Below are positions 49,052 to 60,000 of a stretch of DNA of 64,000 nucleotides, piece by piece (the first letter of the stretch is position 1; each line of letters opens with the position of its first letter). The notes beneath the pieces were generated by a model. It saw only the letters and a program-made list of their open reading frames with translations, did no database searches and was not told the origin of the DNA. Source of the DNA: Candidatus Obscuribacterales bacterium (GTDB lineage: Bacteria > Cyanobacteriota > Vampirovibrionia > Obscuribacterales > Obscuribacteraceae). The stretch covers positions 434,001 through 498,000 of the forward strand of contig JAHBVO010000004.1 of the NCBI GenBank assembly GCA_019637435.1, read 5' to 3'. Position numbers and translations under genes: made by a program.

Positions 49052-52000
49052 GCTTTTCAGACCTCTTTATTCGGCGACCGGTAATGACGACGCTGTCCAT
49101 GCTGGGCATAGTGTTCTTCGGTATGATCGGCTTCACGCAGTTGCCGGTAAACGATCTACCGAGTATCGACTTCCCGACCATATCGGTTACTGCCTCACTT
49201 CCTGGCGGAAATCCGGAAACGATGGCAAACGCTGTCGCTGCACCCCTTGAGCGCCAGTTCTCCTCAATATCCGGCATCTCATCGATGAACTCGAGCAGTA
49301 CGCTTGGCAGTACGTCGATTACTTTGCAGTTCGATCTGACGCGTGATATCGACGCAGCTGCGCAAGATGTTCAAACTGCTATTGCCACGGCTTCGCGTAT
49401 ATTGCCTCCCATGCCGACTCCACCGTCCTACAAGAAAGTGAATCCGGCAGATTCGCCGATTTTGTTTCTCTCGCTAAGCTCTGACTCGTTGCCGCTCTAT
49501 CAGGTCAGTGAGTATGCGGAAACCACTGTAGGGCAGCGCCTCTCGATGATCGGCGGTGTGGCTCAGGTAAATGTTTTCGGTTCTCAAAAATATGCCGTGC
49601 GCGTTGAGCTCGATCCAGACGCGCTTACTTCGAGAAACGTCAGCTTCGATGAGATAAGGCAGGCGATTGAAACTGGAAATGTTAATGTTCCTGCCGGGAC
49701 GCTGTACGGGCCTCACTCTGCATTCATGCTGAAGACTAACGGACAGCTCACGGATGCGAAACAGTTTGCATCGCTGGTAGTGGCATACCGCAATGGTTCG
49801 CCCGTTCGTCTTTCCGAATTAGGCAGCATTACGGATAGTGTTGAGAACGACAAAGTCGCTAGTTGGTATAACGGTAAGCGTGCCATTGTTTTAGCTATCA
49901 TGCGGCAACCTGGGACGAACACCGTTCAGATAGTCGATAAAATAAAAGACGTTTTGCCGGAACTGCGAAATCAAATTCCGGGCTCTGTAAGTATGGATGT
50001 TCTTTACGATAGAACGACCTCGATTCGGGCATCGATCGAGGATGTTGAATTTACGCTGGCACTGACGATTGGGCTCGTGGTAGCGGTCATATTCATCTTC
50101 TTGAGAAATTTACCGGCGACCATCATTCCCAGTCTCGCACTTCCGACATCGCTAGTCGGCACATTTGCAGCGATGTATTTGCTTGGTTTCAGTTTAAACA
50201 ACCTTACCTTGATGGCGTTGACTCTGTCGGTTGGGTTCGTAGTTGACGACGCTGTAGTCGTACTGGAGAACATCGTTCGGCACATCGAAATGGGCGAGCC
50301 TCCATTTCAAGCCGCTATCAATGCGACGCGCGAAATCGGTTTTACCGTTATTAGTATGACACTGTCCCTGGTGGCAGTCTTCTTGCCGGTTTTACTCATG
50401 CAAGGTATTGTCGGAAGGTTGTTCAACGAGTTTGCCGTTACCATGTCTGTGGCGATTCTGGTATCCGGGTTTGTGTCTTTGTCACTGACTGCGATGCTTT
50501 CAAGTCGCTGGTTGAAGCCGGGGGCTCACGATGCACAGCATGGGTTCTTAGCCGGAATGGAGCGACTCTGGGACTGGTTGGCGCGCCAGTACGAGGAGTC
50601 ATTGAAGGTTTCGCTGCGCCATCCGATTATGACCTTGTCCACCCTGGTGATCGCTATAGGAGCGACTGCTTATCTGTTCACGCTTGTGCCCAAAGGTTTC
50701 ATGCCTACTGAAGATGTCGGCATGATTCAGGGATCTACGGAAGCTGCTCAGGACATTTCTTTTGATTCTATGAGCACACATCAAAAGGCGGTTGCTGCGA
50801 TAGTGGCTGCCCATCCCGATGTCGAGGGCGTAATGTCCAGCGTCGGAGGTTCTGCCGCGAACGCGGGTCGCATGATTGTCTCTCTAAAGCCCTTCCACGA
50901 GAGAACGAAAAAAGCTGATGAAATTGTCAAAGAGCTTCGACCTCAGCTGGCTAAAATTCCTGGAATAAAGTCGTTTCTACAAATCCCACCTAGCATCCGA
51001 ATTGGCGGTCAGTCATCGAAGAGCACCTATCAAGTAACGTTGATGTCACCAGATACCAAGGCGCTATATGCGGCTACTGATGCGCTTGTCGATAAATTGA
51101 AGGAAGTGCCCGACTTGCAGGATGTGACGACTGATGTCCTTACAGGAACGCCGCAGATCGATATTAAGGTCAATCGAGATCTTGCCGCGACTCTCGGCAT
51201 AACTCAAGACCAGGTCGAACAGACGCTCGCCAACGCTTATGGTCAGCGGCAAATTTCAACTATCTATGCGCCATCGAATCAGTATCGCGTTGTTATGGGT
51301 TTAGCCCCGAAGTATCAGCGCGATCCCGTTCAGCTTGCCAAACTATATGTGCGCTCTGCCAATGGAAAAATGGTTCCGTTAAACGAGGTCGCCGAACTTA
51401 CCCCTGGTGTTGGACCGCTGGTGGTCAACCATCTGGGGCAGTTTCCGTCTGCGACAGTTTCATTCAATTTGCGACCTGGGTTTTCAATTGGTCAGGCCGT
51501 AGAGGTTGTAGACGCAATTGCGAAGAAGACCGTACCGGCTCAGGTTTCGGTAAGCTTCCAGGGACAGGCTCAAGCATTCCAACAGTCGTTTTCAAACATG
51601 GGATTCTTACTGTTTCTTGCCACGGTAATCATTTATGTCATTCTCGGCATGTTATACGAGAGTTTCGTACATCCGGTCACTATCCTCTCGGGCTTGCCGG
51701 CCGCGGGTCTCGGCGGTCTGGGAATGCTCCTGATTTTTGGAAAGGAGTTGGATGTTTATGGTTTTCTCGGTCTGATTTTGTTGATTGGTATCGTGAAGAA
51801 AAACGCGATTATGATGATCGATTACTCGCTTGAGAAGGAGCGAGATGAAGGTATGGCACCTGCTGATGCAATCTATCAGGCATGCCTTGTGCGTTTTCGC
51901 CCGATTATGATGACCACGATGGCGGCGTTGATGGGCACGCTGCCGATAGCGATTGGTTTTGGCGCCGGAGCTGATGCGCGGCGGTCTCTTGGTCTGGTGG

Positions 52001-52146
52001 TAGTTGGAGGACTTCTGGTGTCGCAGGTTTTGACGCTGTACATCACGCCGGTCGTATACATCGCGCTTGACGCAGCGCAGCGAAAGCTTCGTAAAAAACC
52101 GCCATTGACGCCCTCTTCCAGAACTCTGGAAGCTAGCGAAAAGTAG
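49048..52146 (+). CDS. RND multidrug efflux pump, AcrB/MdtB-like
   Basis: 1032 residues with 12 membrane helices. Typical features: FIRRPVMTTLSMLGIVFFGM start, PGGNPETMANAVAAPLERQF, the helix-4 acidic pair in GFVVDDAVVVLEN, and GIVKKNAIMMIDYSLE near helix 10. Proton-driven trimer that expels drugs or other amphiphiles through the periplasmic adaptor. Translationally coupled to the adaptor gene. Substrate unknown. Confidence 0.95.
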   Translation: MSFSDLFIRRPVMTTLSMLGIVFFGMIGFTQLPVNDLPSIDFPTISVTASLPGGNPETMANAVAAPLERQFSSISGISSMNSSSTLGSTSITLQFDLTRDIDAAAQDVQTAIATASRILPPMPTPPSYKKVNPADSPILFLSLSSDSLPLYQVSEYAETTVGQRLSMIGGVAQVNVFGSQKYAVRVELDPDALTSRNVSFDEIRQAIETGNVNVPAGTLYGPHSAFMLKTNGQLTDAKQFASLVVAYRNGSPVRLSELGSITDSVENDKVASWYNGKRAIVLAIMRQPGTNTVQIVDKIKDVLPELRNQIPGSVSMDVLYDRTTSIRASIEDVEFTLALTIGLVVAVIFIFLRNLPATIIPSLALPTSLVGTFAAMYLLGFSLNNLTLMALTLSVGFVVDDAVVVLENIVRHIEMGEPPFQAAINATREIGFTVISMTLSLVAVFLPVLLMQGIVGRLFNEFAVTMSVAILVSGFVSLSLTAMLSSRWLKPGAHDAQHGFLAGMERLWDWLARQYEESLKVSLRHPIMTLSTLVIAIGATAYLFTLVPKGFMPTEDVGMIQGSTEAAQDISFDSMSTHQKAVAAIVAAHPDVEGVMSSVGGSAANAGRMIVSLKPFHERTKKADEIVKELRPQLAKIPGIKSFLQIPPSIRIGGQSSKSTYQVTLMSPDTKALYAATDALVDKLKEVPDLQDVTTDVLTGTPQIDIKVNRDLAATLGITQDQVEQTLANAYGQRQISTIYAPSNQYRVVMGLAPKYQRDPVQLAKLYVRSANGKMVPLNEVAELTPGVGPLVVNHLGQFPSATVSFNLRPGFSIGQAVEVVDAIAKKTVPAQVSVSFQGQAQAFQQSFSNMGFLLFLATVIIYVILGMLYESFVHPVTILSGLPAAGLGGLGMLLIFGKELDVYGFLGLILLIGIVKKNAIMMIDYSLEKERDEGMAPADAIYQACLVRFRPIMMTTMAALMGTLPIAIGFGAGADARRSLGLVVVGGLLVSQVLTLYITPVVYIALDAAQRKLRKKPPLTPSSRTLEASEK

Positions 52147-52154
52147 TTTTGAGG

Positions 52155-52532
52155 CTAGTTATTTTCGACCATTTGGGTAATTTCGGCGGGCAGGGTCATC
52201 GGATTGAAGGGCTTGCCCAGAATTCCGACGGCTCCTTGCTGCACGCAGATGTCGACTTCTTTCTGGTCGAAGCGTGTAGCAGTCATGATTACTGCCGTAG
52301 TTTTTGTCGAAGGGTGCTCTTTGAGCTTATTGAGTGTCTCGATACCGTCCATGTCGGCCATGGTGATGTCCAGCAGGATGACGTCCGGGCGTTCGATGGG
52401 AGCCAGTTGCAGCGCTTCCTTGCCTGAAGAAGCCAGGCATACGTCCCAGCGGCCGAGCCCGGTCAGGCTCAGGCGTCCGATTTTGCGGATGTCCGGATCG
52501 TCGTCGACAATCAAAACTTTTCTGATAGCCAT
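52155..52532 (-). CDS. Single-domain response regulator (CheY-like)
   Basis: 125 residues from ATG 52532 (AGAGGCGC upstream). Receiver only: acidic pair in IVDDDPDIRK, phospho-acceptor Asp in VILLDITMADMDG, Thr in IMTATR and Lys in LGKPFNPM. No output domain, so it acts by protein contacts. It lies tail-to-tail with the RND pump gene, 8 bases apart. Partner kinase unknown. Confidence 0.93.
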   Translation of the reverse strand: MAIRKVLIVDDDPDIRKIGRLSLTGLGRWDVCLASSGKEALQLAPIERPDVILLDITMADMDGIETLNKLKEHPSTKTTAVIMTATRFDQKEVDICVQQGAVGILGKPFNPMTLPAEITQMVENN

Positions 52533-52709
52533 GCTTGATATGCGCCTCTGGGATTCCGAACGGGTATGACAATCGGTTGTCGAGCGCAAAAATATGCGCT
52601 CACTCTGCCAATTTAGCAGGTAGCCGACTCCTGCGCAATTGCCGGTTGACCCGACAGGTGTTTCTTTCCGGTCAGAAGATTTAAAATCGAATGGTTGTGA
52701 GCGGGTTTT

Positions 52710-55643
52710 GTGAAGCTTAATAGTGAAACCACAAGGAAGAGCACTACAGCGCCTAAGATCCAGGCGCTAGCAGCGCTGATTGAGTTACTGGGCGAGCGGC
52801 TGGCACCGGATGGGCGCTGGCAGGACTTGGAACTGGCATGGCACCAATCCGTGACGACTTTGCTTCGGCTTTGTGCTATTCGTCTGACGCATCCGCAACT
52901 TGATTGGGGGGCATTAATATCTGAGTTCTCAGTTCTCCTGAGATCCCCAACTACGCTAAATATTGCGAGCGTAGAGAAAACAGGAGAGCTTCTCGATTCG
53001 GCAATGGCGCAAGCGGTAGATGCTGTTTTGTTGGACCTGTCGGTTTCGAGGACGGCTATAGATGCTTATCCGGTGACTGATTTCGCTCAGGATATAGCGC
53101 GCATCTATGAAGCGGTACTGAATATGGTGCCGGCTTTTGAAAAGTCTGATCACTCAGATTTCAAGCTTCGAGCGCGCATTCGAGATCGCTCGAAAAAGCG
53201 AGGAGGTTCATTCTATTCGCCACCGCATCTGGTGTCGCGTGTAGTCGAAGAGGCTCTTGGGTCTGTCGCGAAAACTGCTACGCGAAACGGAACGGAGCTT
53301 TGCGACTTTACGAGGTTGCGAATCGTGGATCCGGCGATGGGCGCCGGAGTGTTTCTTATTCAGGCACTGAAGTTTTTGAACAGGTGCTCAAAAGTAGAGG
53401 TGGAAACACTTGCGCGGAATGTACTCTATGGTGTCGACCTGGACCCGCTAGCGGTAGAGGCGGCACGGCTGAGTATGTGGACCGAGGTGGCCAATTACGC
53501 GCTTAATCCATCCGTGGATTTCCCGAATCTGCGAGTCGGAAACAGTCTGGTCGGTTGTCGAATCGATCAGGTTCGTGATGAGAAAGGCTCCGGGGTCACA
53601 AAGGATAAACTTGATTCATGGTGCGCGTCCTGGTTTCAAAACCTTGATAGAAAAAGCCTTGGTTTATCGCGTGGAAACGAAAACGATGGTGGCGTCGATG
53701 AAGGTCAAAAATTTTTCCACTGGGAATTCGAATTTCCGGAAGTGTTCTCAAAGACCGGCTCTAAATCCGGTTTCGACCTGGTGATCGGCAATCCACCCTG
53801 GGAGATCGAGAAGCCGAATTCCCGAGAATTTTTCGGCGCTGTTTTGCCGGATTACTGGACTTTGGGAAAACAGGAGGCGATTGTCGCGCAAAAGCAATTG
53901 TTGGGCGGCGACCCGGAACTGGCGGCGGACTGGCGCGCGCGGCAAGAAGAGCACAAACGGTTTGCGCAATGGGTACGGAAAGCCCCGGTTCAATGCACCG
54001 ATGAAGTTCATCCGTTTCTCTGCCAGGGTGCAGGCGATACGAATTTGTACAAGCTCTTCTGTGAGCAAGCCTTCTACCTCGCCCGTCCCGGAGGCTGTGT
54101 CGCTCTAGTTGTGCCGTCCGGAATCTATTCTGATTGTGGAGCGCGCGACCTGCGGCGTTTGTTGATCGAGCGAAATGTCTGGACGAAATTAGTAGGATTT
54201 GAAAACTCCGACCGTACATTCGATATTCATCGATCGTTCAAATATTGCTTTTTTGTCGCCACTAGTGGTGGCACAACTAGTTTTGTCGAAACTGAATTCG
54301 GCGGCGAGATTTGCAGACAGGATGTTTCGACAATCGAAGCTTTAAGCCCGAAGTGGTCAGTGCTGCCGGAGGTGGAAAATCACGCTGCGTTCAGCCTGAT
54401 TGAAAAAATTTACAGCTCTGCGGATTTACTCGGTAGCACCATGAATGGCGGCTTCCAACTGGACTACAAGCGGGAATTCGACATGACGTTGGACTCGCAC
54501 TTGTTTCGCGAACGTGACCAGTTGGAGGAGCATGGTTATTTGCAAGATTGCTATGGAAACTGGCTCTTCGGTGGGTGGCGCAAATGTTCGACAACCCGCA
54601 CGGGAGCGGCGTACGTGCCCGATGAAGAACAACTTGTTGTTTCCTCGAGTCGGGAGCGATTCATTCACCTCAACGATGTGGAAAGCGTATTCATTCCGCT
54701 GTATGAGGGGCGAATGCTTGGACAGTTCAATTCAAACGAAAAGCGCTGGATATCGGGACGAGGCAGGCGCGCGGTTTGGCTCAAGACCGAGGGTGCCGGA
54801 CAGGGCGCTGGCTGTCGCATCGAAAACGCTGCAACCTCCTCTGTCGGTCTGGGACCACAATATTTGGTCAGCAAGAATAGTTTCTTGCAGCGCTGCTCAC
54901 CAGCGGATATTAAGATTGGTTTTCTCGCGGTCGGGAGTGCGACTAATGCAAGGACAATGATTGCAACAGCACTGTCGGCGGTGGCGTGCGGCAACTCTGT
55001 ACCGATTTTAAAACTGCAAGCTGGTGGCTCTGATAACAATTTGCTTTCACCGCTTGAATATTCGCTGGCTCTTATCGCATGTCTGAATAGCTTTGTATTT
55101 GACTTTGTAATTCGCAGAAAAATGGCGGGCAACAACCTGAATTACTTTGTTATCGAAGAGTGCCCAGTTCCCGTCTTAAACGAGGAGAATGCTCCGTTAT
55201 GGAGACGGCTCGCGATCCTGGCGGGCGAGTTGGCGCTAAATGATCTGCGTTATTGTCGTGAATTGTTGGCGATGGGGCTACCCCTGGAGGTCTTGCAAGC
55301 GTCGGACAAGGCGGTTTTAAAGCGACAACAGAGGCGGGTTCTTGCGGATTTGATCGTGGCAAAACTCTATGATTTGAACTCGTTTGATATGGGTGTTCTC
55401 CTGCACAATTCGTCAGACGTCGTGACCAAAAGTCAAAAGGGATTTCATCGAATGGATCGAGATCTTTCCTCTGAGTTGCGTCTTCCTGGAATGGTTTCAT
55501 CCAGGTTGGCATTGCTTGATGCGACACAGCAAGAATTCGAGGTCGAAGTGATAGGTGCTCATTCCAAACTGACAACATTAGCAGCGCCGGCTGCGGGCGA
55601 TCTCGAAAAACATGCGCGCTTGTTGAACAACTTAGTCCAATAA
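52710..55643 (+). CDS. Eco57I-type N6-adenine DNA methylase (orphan)
   Basis: 977 residues from GTG 52710. Motif I is DPAMGAGVFL (about 207), motif IV is GNPPWEIEKP (N361 PPW), the adenine-methylase signature. The region SKKRGGSFYSPPHLV before motif I is typical of COG1002/Eco57I-like enzymes. The C-terminal third (LDSHLF, VFIPLYEGRMLGQFNSNE, AGNNLNYFVIEECPVPV) resembles the target-recognition part of type IIG-like and PglX-like proteins. The N-terminal 150 residues show no PD-(D/E)xK motif, and no restriction partner is adjacent. Likely an orphan methylase or a stand-alone defence component. Confidence 0.88.
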   Translation: MKLNSETTRKSTTAPKIQALAALIELLGERLAPDGRWQDLELAWHQSVTTLLRLCAIRLTHPQLDWGALISEFSVLLRSPTTLNIASVEKTGELLDSAMAQAVDAVLLDLSVSRTAIDAYPVTDFAQDIARIYEAVLNMVPAFEKSDHSDFKLRARIRDRSKKRGGSFYSPPHLVSRVVEEALGSVAKTATRNGTELCDFTRLRIVDPAMGAGVFLIQALKFLNRCSKVEVETLARNVLYGVDLDPLAVEAARLSMWTEVANYALNPSVDFPNLRVGNSLVGCRIDQVRDEKGSGVTKDKLDSWCASWFQNLDRKSLGLSRGNENDGGVDEGQKFFHWEFEFPEVFSKTGSKSGFDLVIGNPPWEIEKPNSREFFGAVLPDYWTLGKQEAIVAQKQLLGGDPELAADWRARQEEHKRFAQWVRKAPVQCTDEVHPFLCQGAGDTNLYKLFCEQAFYLARPGGCVALVVPSGIYSDCGARDLRRLLIERNVWTKLVGFENSDRTFDIHRSFKYCFFVATSGGTTSFVETEFGGEICRQDVSTIEALSPKWSVLPEVENHAAFSLIEKIYSSADLLGSTMNGGFQLDYKREFDMTLDSHLFRERDQLEEHGYLQDCYGNWLFGGWRKCSTTRTGAAYVPDEEQLVVSSSRERFIHLNDVESVFIPLYEGRMLGQFNSNEKRWISGRGRRAVWLKTEGAGQGAGCRIENAATSSVGLGPQYLVSKNSFLQRCSPADIKIGFLAVGSATNARTMIATALSAVACGNSVPILKLQAGGSDNNLLSPLEYSLALIACLNSFVFDFVIRRKMAGNNLNYFVIEECPVPVLNEENAPLWRRLAILAGELALNDLRYCRELLAMGLPLEVLQASDKAVLKRQQRRVLADLIVAKLYDLNSFDMGVLLHNSSDVVTKSQKGFHRMDRDLSSELRLPGMVSSRLALLDATQQEFEVEVIGAHSKLTTLAAPAAGDLEKHARLLNNLVQ

Positions 55644-55738
55644 ATCTGCGTTGTAATCGTTCGATAACCACTTCTTTAGGCGGTTGGTTTTGGTCGTAGT
55701 ATCATGGGTGAATGAATTAACCGAATGGAATTGCTTGG

Positions 55739-56344
55739 ATGATAGGCGAAACCGTACATTCAGATTTGAAGGATCTCTATCTGCGCTACATGTTCCTAGC
55801 GACGGGTCTTGTCCTTACCTCCGTTCTTCCGGCTTTAACATTTTTTGCATTTTACGGCTCACCGTCCGGTTTGGCCCACCTGGCAAAAAATCAGTTGTTA
55901 TTGAAGGCGATGACGGCTTTCATTTTGCAGATACCGCTTTTTCTTGTTATGGCCTATTTCCTTGCTGTGAAACGAATGAAGTTTTTGCAGCGCTCGTCGG
56001 ATCTGGTTAAATCCGGTGCCAAGCAAGACCTGCTGATGACCGGCGCATACAAGGTCAGTCAGAAAGGGGGCGGTACGAATTGTGTTTTAGACCTTGCCGT
56101 GGGTGACGGCGTGGAAAGGTTCGAGGTAATTCCTATCGAGTCTATCAAAAGCTGTGTGAGCGAATTGCCGGAGCTTCCGTTGGTTCCGACCGGCGATGAG
56201 GACTCGCAGACCGTCGAGCCTGAGCCGATAGTCGGTGAGACTACAACAGTTTCCGGTTTCGTAGACCCTGATACACGGTTACCGGTCGCAGTCGAACTTG
56301 GTGGGAATGTGCTTTGGATCTGCCCGCCCGCAAAGATGTTTTGA
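55739..56344 (+). CDS. Unknown two-helix membrane protein
   Basis: 201 residues. Two hydrophobic segments (about 18-38 and 58-78, LTSVLPALTFFAFYG; FILQIPLFLVMAYFLAV) are followed by a soluble tail of 120 residues, Val/Glu/Pro-rich, with beta-like strands. No family recognised. Start ATG 55739. It converges with the Hpt gene, 25 bases away. Confidence 0.6.
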   Translation: MIGETVHSDLKDLYLRYMFLATGLVLTSVLPALTFFAFYGSPSGLAHLAKNQLLLKAMTAFILQIPLFLVMAYFLAVKRMKFLQRSSDLVKSGAKQDLLMTGAYKVSQKGGGTNCVLDLAVGDGVERFEVIPIESIKSCVSELPELPLVPTGDEDSQTVEPEPIVGETTTVSGFVDPDTRLPVAVELGGNVLWICPPAKMF

Positions 56345-56369
56345 CAATTGCTTCTGCTCGAAAGTGAAA

Positions 56370-56759
56370 CTATTTCGGATCACAATAGCCATTCACAGCA
56401 AGAAATTCACGGGTAACCTTCCAGGCGGTCTCGATGGCGTCGAGTCGCTCTCTCATGTTTTCCCAGGTGTATTCATTACCTCTGGCATAAGCTTCCATAG
56501 AGGTGCTTAGCTCTGTAAGCTCGGTAGCGTATATGGTGGCACTTGAGCCTTTCAAATCATGGACATATTGATTGACGGCTTCGATATCCCGGTCTCTGAT
56601 TGCTCCGGAAAGCTGCACCATGCGCTCGTCGGCTTCTAATACGTAATCCGCGAGCAAGTCGGCAATAAGTTGTTTTCCGAATGTGGCGAAAAGCACATCC
56701 AGGTCTACCGGTTTTGTCTGTACGTCCGGCGTTTCTGCGCTCAAATTCAAATCATCCAC
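56370..56759 (-). CDS. Hpt (histidine phosphotransfer) domain protein
   Basis: 129 residues from GTG 56759, with AAGGA 12 bases upstream. The Hpt helix bundle has the phospho-acceptor His in YVHDLKGSSATIYA. It moves phosphate between receiver domains. The same frame is open to 56993; that extension contains a short GGTTTVCFIPR stretch recalling the end of a kinase ATPase domain but lacks its N and G boxes, so I do not include it. Partners unknown; several receivers are encoded in this window. Confidence 0.7.
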   Translation of the reverse strand: MDDLNLSAETPDVQTKPVDLDVLFATFGKQLIADLLADYVLEADERMVQLSGAIRDRDIEAVNQYVHDLKGSSATIYATELTELSTSMEAYARGNEYTWENMRERLDAIETAWKVTREFLAVNGYCDPK

Positions 56760-57055
56760 TCTCTGACGATTCCTTGGGATAAAGCATACTGTAGTCGTGC
56801 CACCGCGTCTAGTGCCACAGCCGCAACGCATACCTCCGGTTGTTTTCGGCGCGAGGCACAAATAACGTTTTGAAACTTGACTCCAAAGTCGACGAGCAGT
56901 CGGCTTTACAGATACCGCTGAGAATTGATACCTGGATTCCTCATATAAGTCTTGTACCCAAACCGCCACTGGAGTCTCGTTTTTGTTTTGCAAGTTATTG
57001 ATGGCGGAAACCTATGAGATAGGGCAGACTATCCCCAGCGTAAGTGTTGCTTCTG

Positions 57056-60000
57056 TTATCGGCGCTGCAATTTATCGCGAACTTTTCTAATCATCAAGGC
57101 AAGCTGAGCTTGTTCGACCGCTATGTCTGACGGATTCGTGTGTACCGTATAGAACTCCGTCTTGCCTCCGTCTCGCGGGATGAGAATCGAAATTCCCGAG
57201 CGGGGAGACGCCGGTGCCTGGAGCGTGTCGTATGAGAATTTGCATGATAGGGCATTGGGGCAATATCTACCCCACGACTCGATGCCCAGTACCGCAAAGT
57301 TTGGATACATTCCGCTTTGAACAGCTTTCAAAAGCAGCTGTTTCAAAAGAGCTTGTGTTCCCGCCGGGTCGCTAGGCACTGTGCCGATTTGCATCAGCGA
57401 GACACCCGTGGACTCGGACGGACGCATGAAAGTTGTGATGGATTGATTTGACGAATCCCCAGCTTTCGTCTGGTCTTGCCATGATGGCGGCATGGCGACA
57501 AGATGATCCAGAGCCGCTAGCTGTCGGTCTTCGAGTTTTATGTTAGTTTTGACAATAGCCATGGTTCCAACAATCAATCCGGTTGTGAGAACCAGAGCCG
57601 CAAAGGTTTTAGGCGTCAGAAGCGTTGATTGGGAAACAAATTCAGGTTTCGTTTCATCAAATTCGGAAGGCTTGAGTCTTTCGAGGGCAATGACGACTAG
57701 AATCACAAAAACGCCGGCGACGGCGGCTGTAACAAGGTAGAGTGAGTCACAGGCTCGCAGGTAGACTTCTTGCTCTCCATACAGCCAGGAAATCGCAAAA
57801 TGAGCTGCCACCGCTAGCGGTGTCAGAATAACGAATAGCAGCGTTCTGCTTTCTTTGCCGATTTGTGCTGCGCCCAGCAGAAGGGCGGGGATCCAGTAAG
57901 AAGCGTAAGACTGGAACAAATTGCAGTTGAACAAGAGCTCCTGTGTACTCGGAGCAATAAGTGCCCTTGCCTCGCCCGGGATCGGCAGCTCTAACAGAGT
58001 TTTCGAAAACGAGGCAATGCCACTGGCAAAAGCGACGAGCACGAACAAGATCGTTTGCGAACCGCGGGCGGTGCCATCCACTCTGGCGCGCGCGATAAGG
58101 TAAACCAGCGCGAGCAAGGCGATGTAGAGGAGAGCGCGAATAAAGTACCATTCAGGTGGCACGATTATGTCAATGTTCGGAGAACCTGTGTTCTTCAGTT
58201 GTTCGTATTGCAGATTGACCAGGCGCAACATTCCGGGAACATTCCAACTTGCGGCGGCAAGCTTTTCAAGCGCGTTGAACAAGAAAGAAGCCAGTGCACC
58301 AAGCGAAAAAAGCCCCAGTAAAGTAGAGATTTTGACCGGAATGTTCTCGACTTTTTTAGAAGTCCAAACTAGAAAATAGTATGGCAAGCCCACATCGATG
58401 ACGCCACGAAACATCGTCAGGAAAAGCTCGTTCATGAGCTTGAAGTCCTTACAGGCTGAGCGAGCGTGAATATCGAGAAGAGCAATCGTGGCGATTCCGC
58501 TGTATATCGCCAGCCTGCCTGCTGAGGGCCAGCATGGCGAAGATTTTGAACTAATTCCCCAACCCACTGTGTGCATTAGCCAGAGCAGCCAGATTGCAAA
58601 AAAGAACAACGCTGTTACCGAATGCCCTGGCGCTCTGATGAATGACGTCATTTGAAAAACGTATTCCCATATCAGTAGCGCAGCGAAGGCGGTGAGGAAC
58701 AACAGTCGAACGAGTGCTGCGCTGGTAAGCCGCTTCTGGACTGCCAGAACAAAAATGACGATCGCATCGAATAGTAAAACCCAGGTCAACCAATGAACTG
58801 AAATGACGTTTTGCGGATTGCTCCATATGTAGGGTTTTGAAACGTTGTACATTTGAAAAAAGAAGGGCAAAGTCGCTTGCAGGGCTGGTGCAGTTGTGGG
58901 GGCCGAGAGAAAAAGGCATAAGCGCTCGCTCAGTGCAAACACCAGGGCGCCCAGGAGACCAAGTACCAGAAGCGGTGCCAATATGACGCGCGGAAACATT
59001 CCTTCAATGGCTGATGCAAATGTTTTGCTACTGCCCATTAGCTTGTGCAGAATACCCACGCCGATGAAGTACCAGATCGGCCATAGATACGAGGTGGTTA
59101 GCTCCAGTGATGTAAGGATTAAACCGCCGGACTGACCGAGATCTCCGCGACTGACTCCGGCGAAGAGGAAAACCGTAAGAAGTGATACGATTGTCCAAAC
59201 GCAGCCTGAAAGACTGATGGCTGCGCCTCTCAGGAAGAACGGACGTTCATGGTTTTCCGGTAGCTGAGACCATAAGCCAACAGCTGTTCCTATTAAGACA
59301 CCGAGTATGATACCGCCACCGATACTGATGTATTCGCCGGGGAGTTTCACAAAGGTGCCGAGCCAGGGGCGAATCGGCGTAAGTATGATAAGCGGAATGG
59401 CAGCTGCCGATCCGCATATAGCCAGATTGAGTGCGCTCATTATCTTGTTGGTGCGCGTGATACGTGGCAGCGTTCTCTCGCAAAGGGCCAGACCTATTAG
59501 TAACGAAACCGGGAGGAGGGCGTTGAAAAAACTCCTCGGCATGAGGATTACGGTCGTCATGACGAAGTTCGCTGCAGCGAGCGCCGTTAACGAAAAGGCG
59601 ATTCTGTTTGAAATTGCTGTGCCTACCAGCAAGGCGGCCCAGGCAAACGGAAGAAATAGAAGCCACAGCCAAACAGACCAGGCGGGCGCGTCTCCCTTGA
59701 ATCCGGAAAAGGCTTCGACCGTCACCGGGCAAATCTCAAACTGAGTTAACGGGATGAGAACACACATCAACGCGCAGATTTGAAATAACGGGCGTAGCAG
59801 GCCAACGGTCGCGGGAGGCGCTTCTTCGAGGTCCAGGCGATCTTTGGAATAGGTCCGCCAGTAGAAGCGTTCGAACAATTTCCAAACTGATTTTGCAAAA
59901 GGCGTGGCCGCGAATTTGTCCCACCAGGGGGCGATGAGCGGGTGTTTGAGAATCTTTTGGAGCTGTTTGGAAAAGAAGTCTACGATTCCGACAAGGGCTG

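Noticed and set aside
56760..56993. Longer N-terminus for the Hpt protein
   Set aside because: The extension lacks the ATPase N and G boxes, has poor codon character, and a ribosome site is found at the later GTG.
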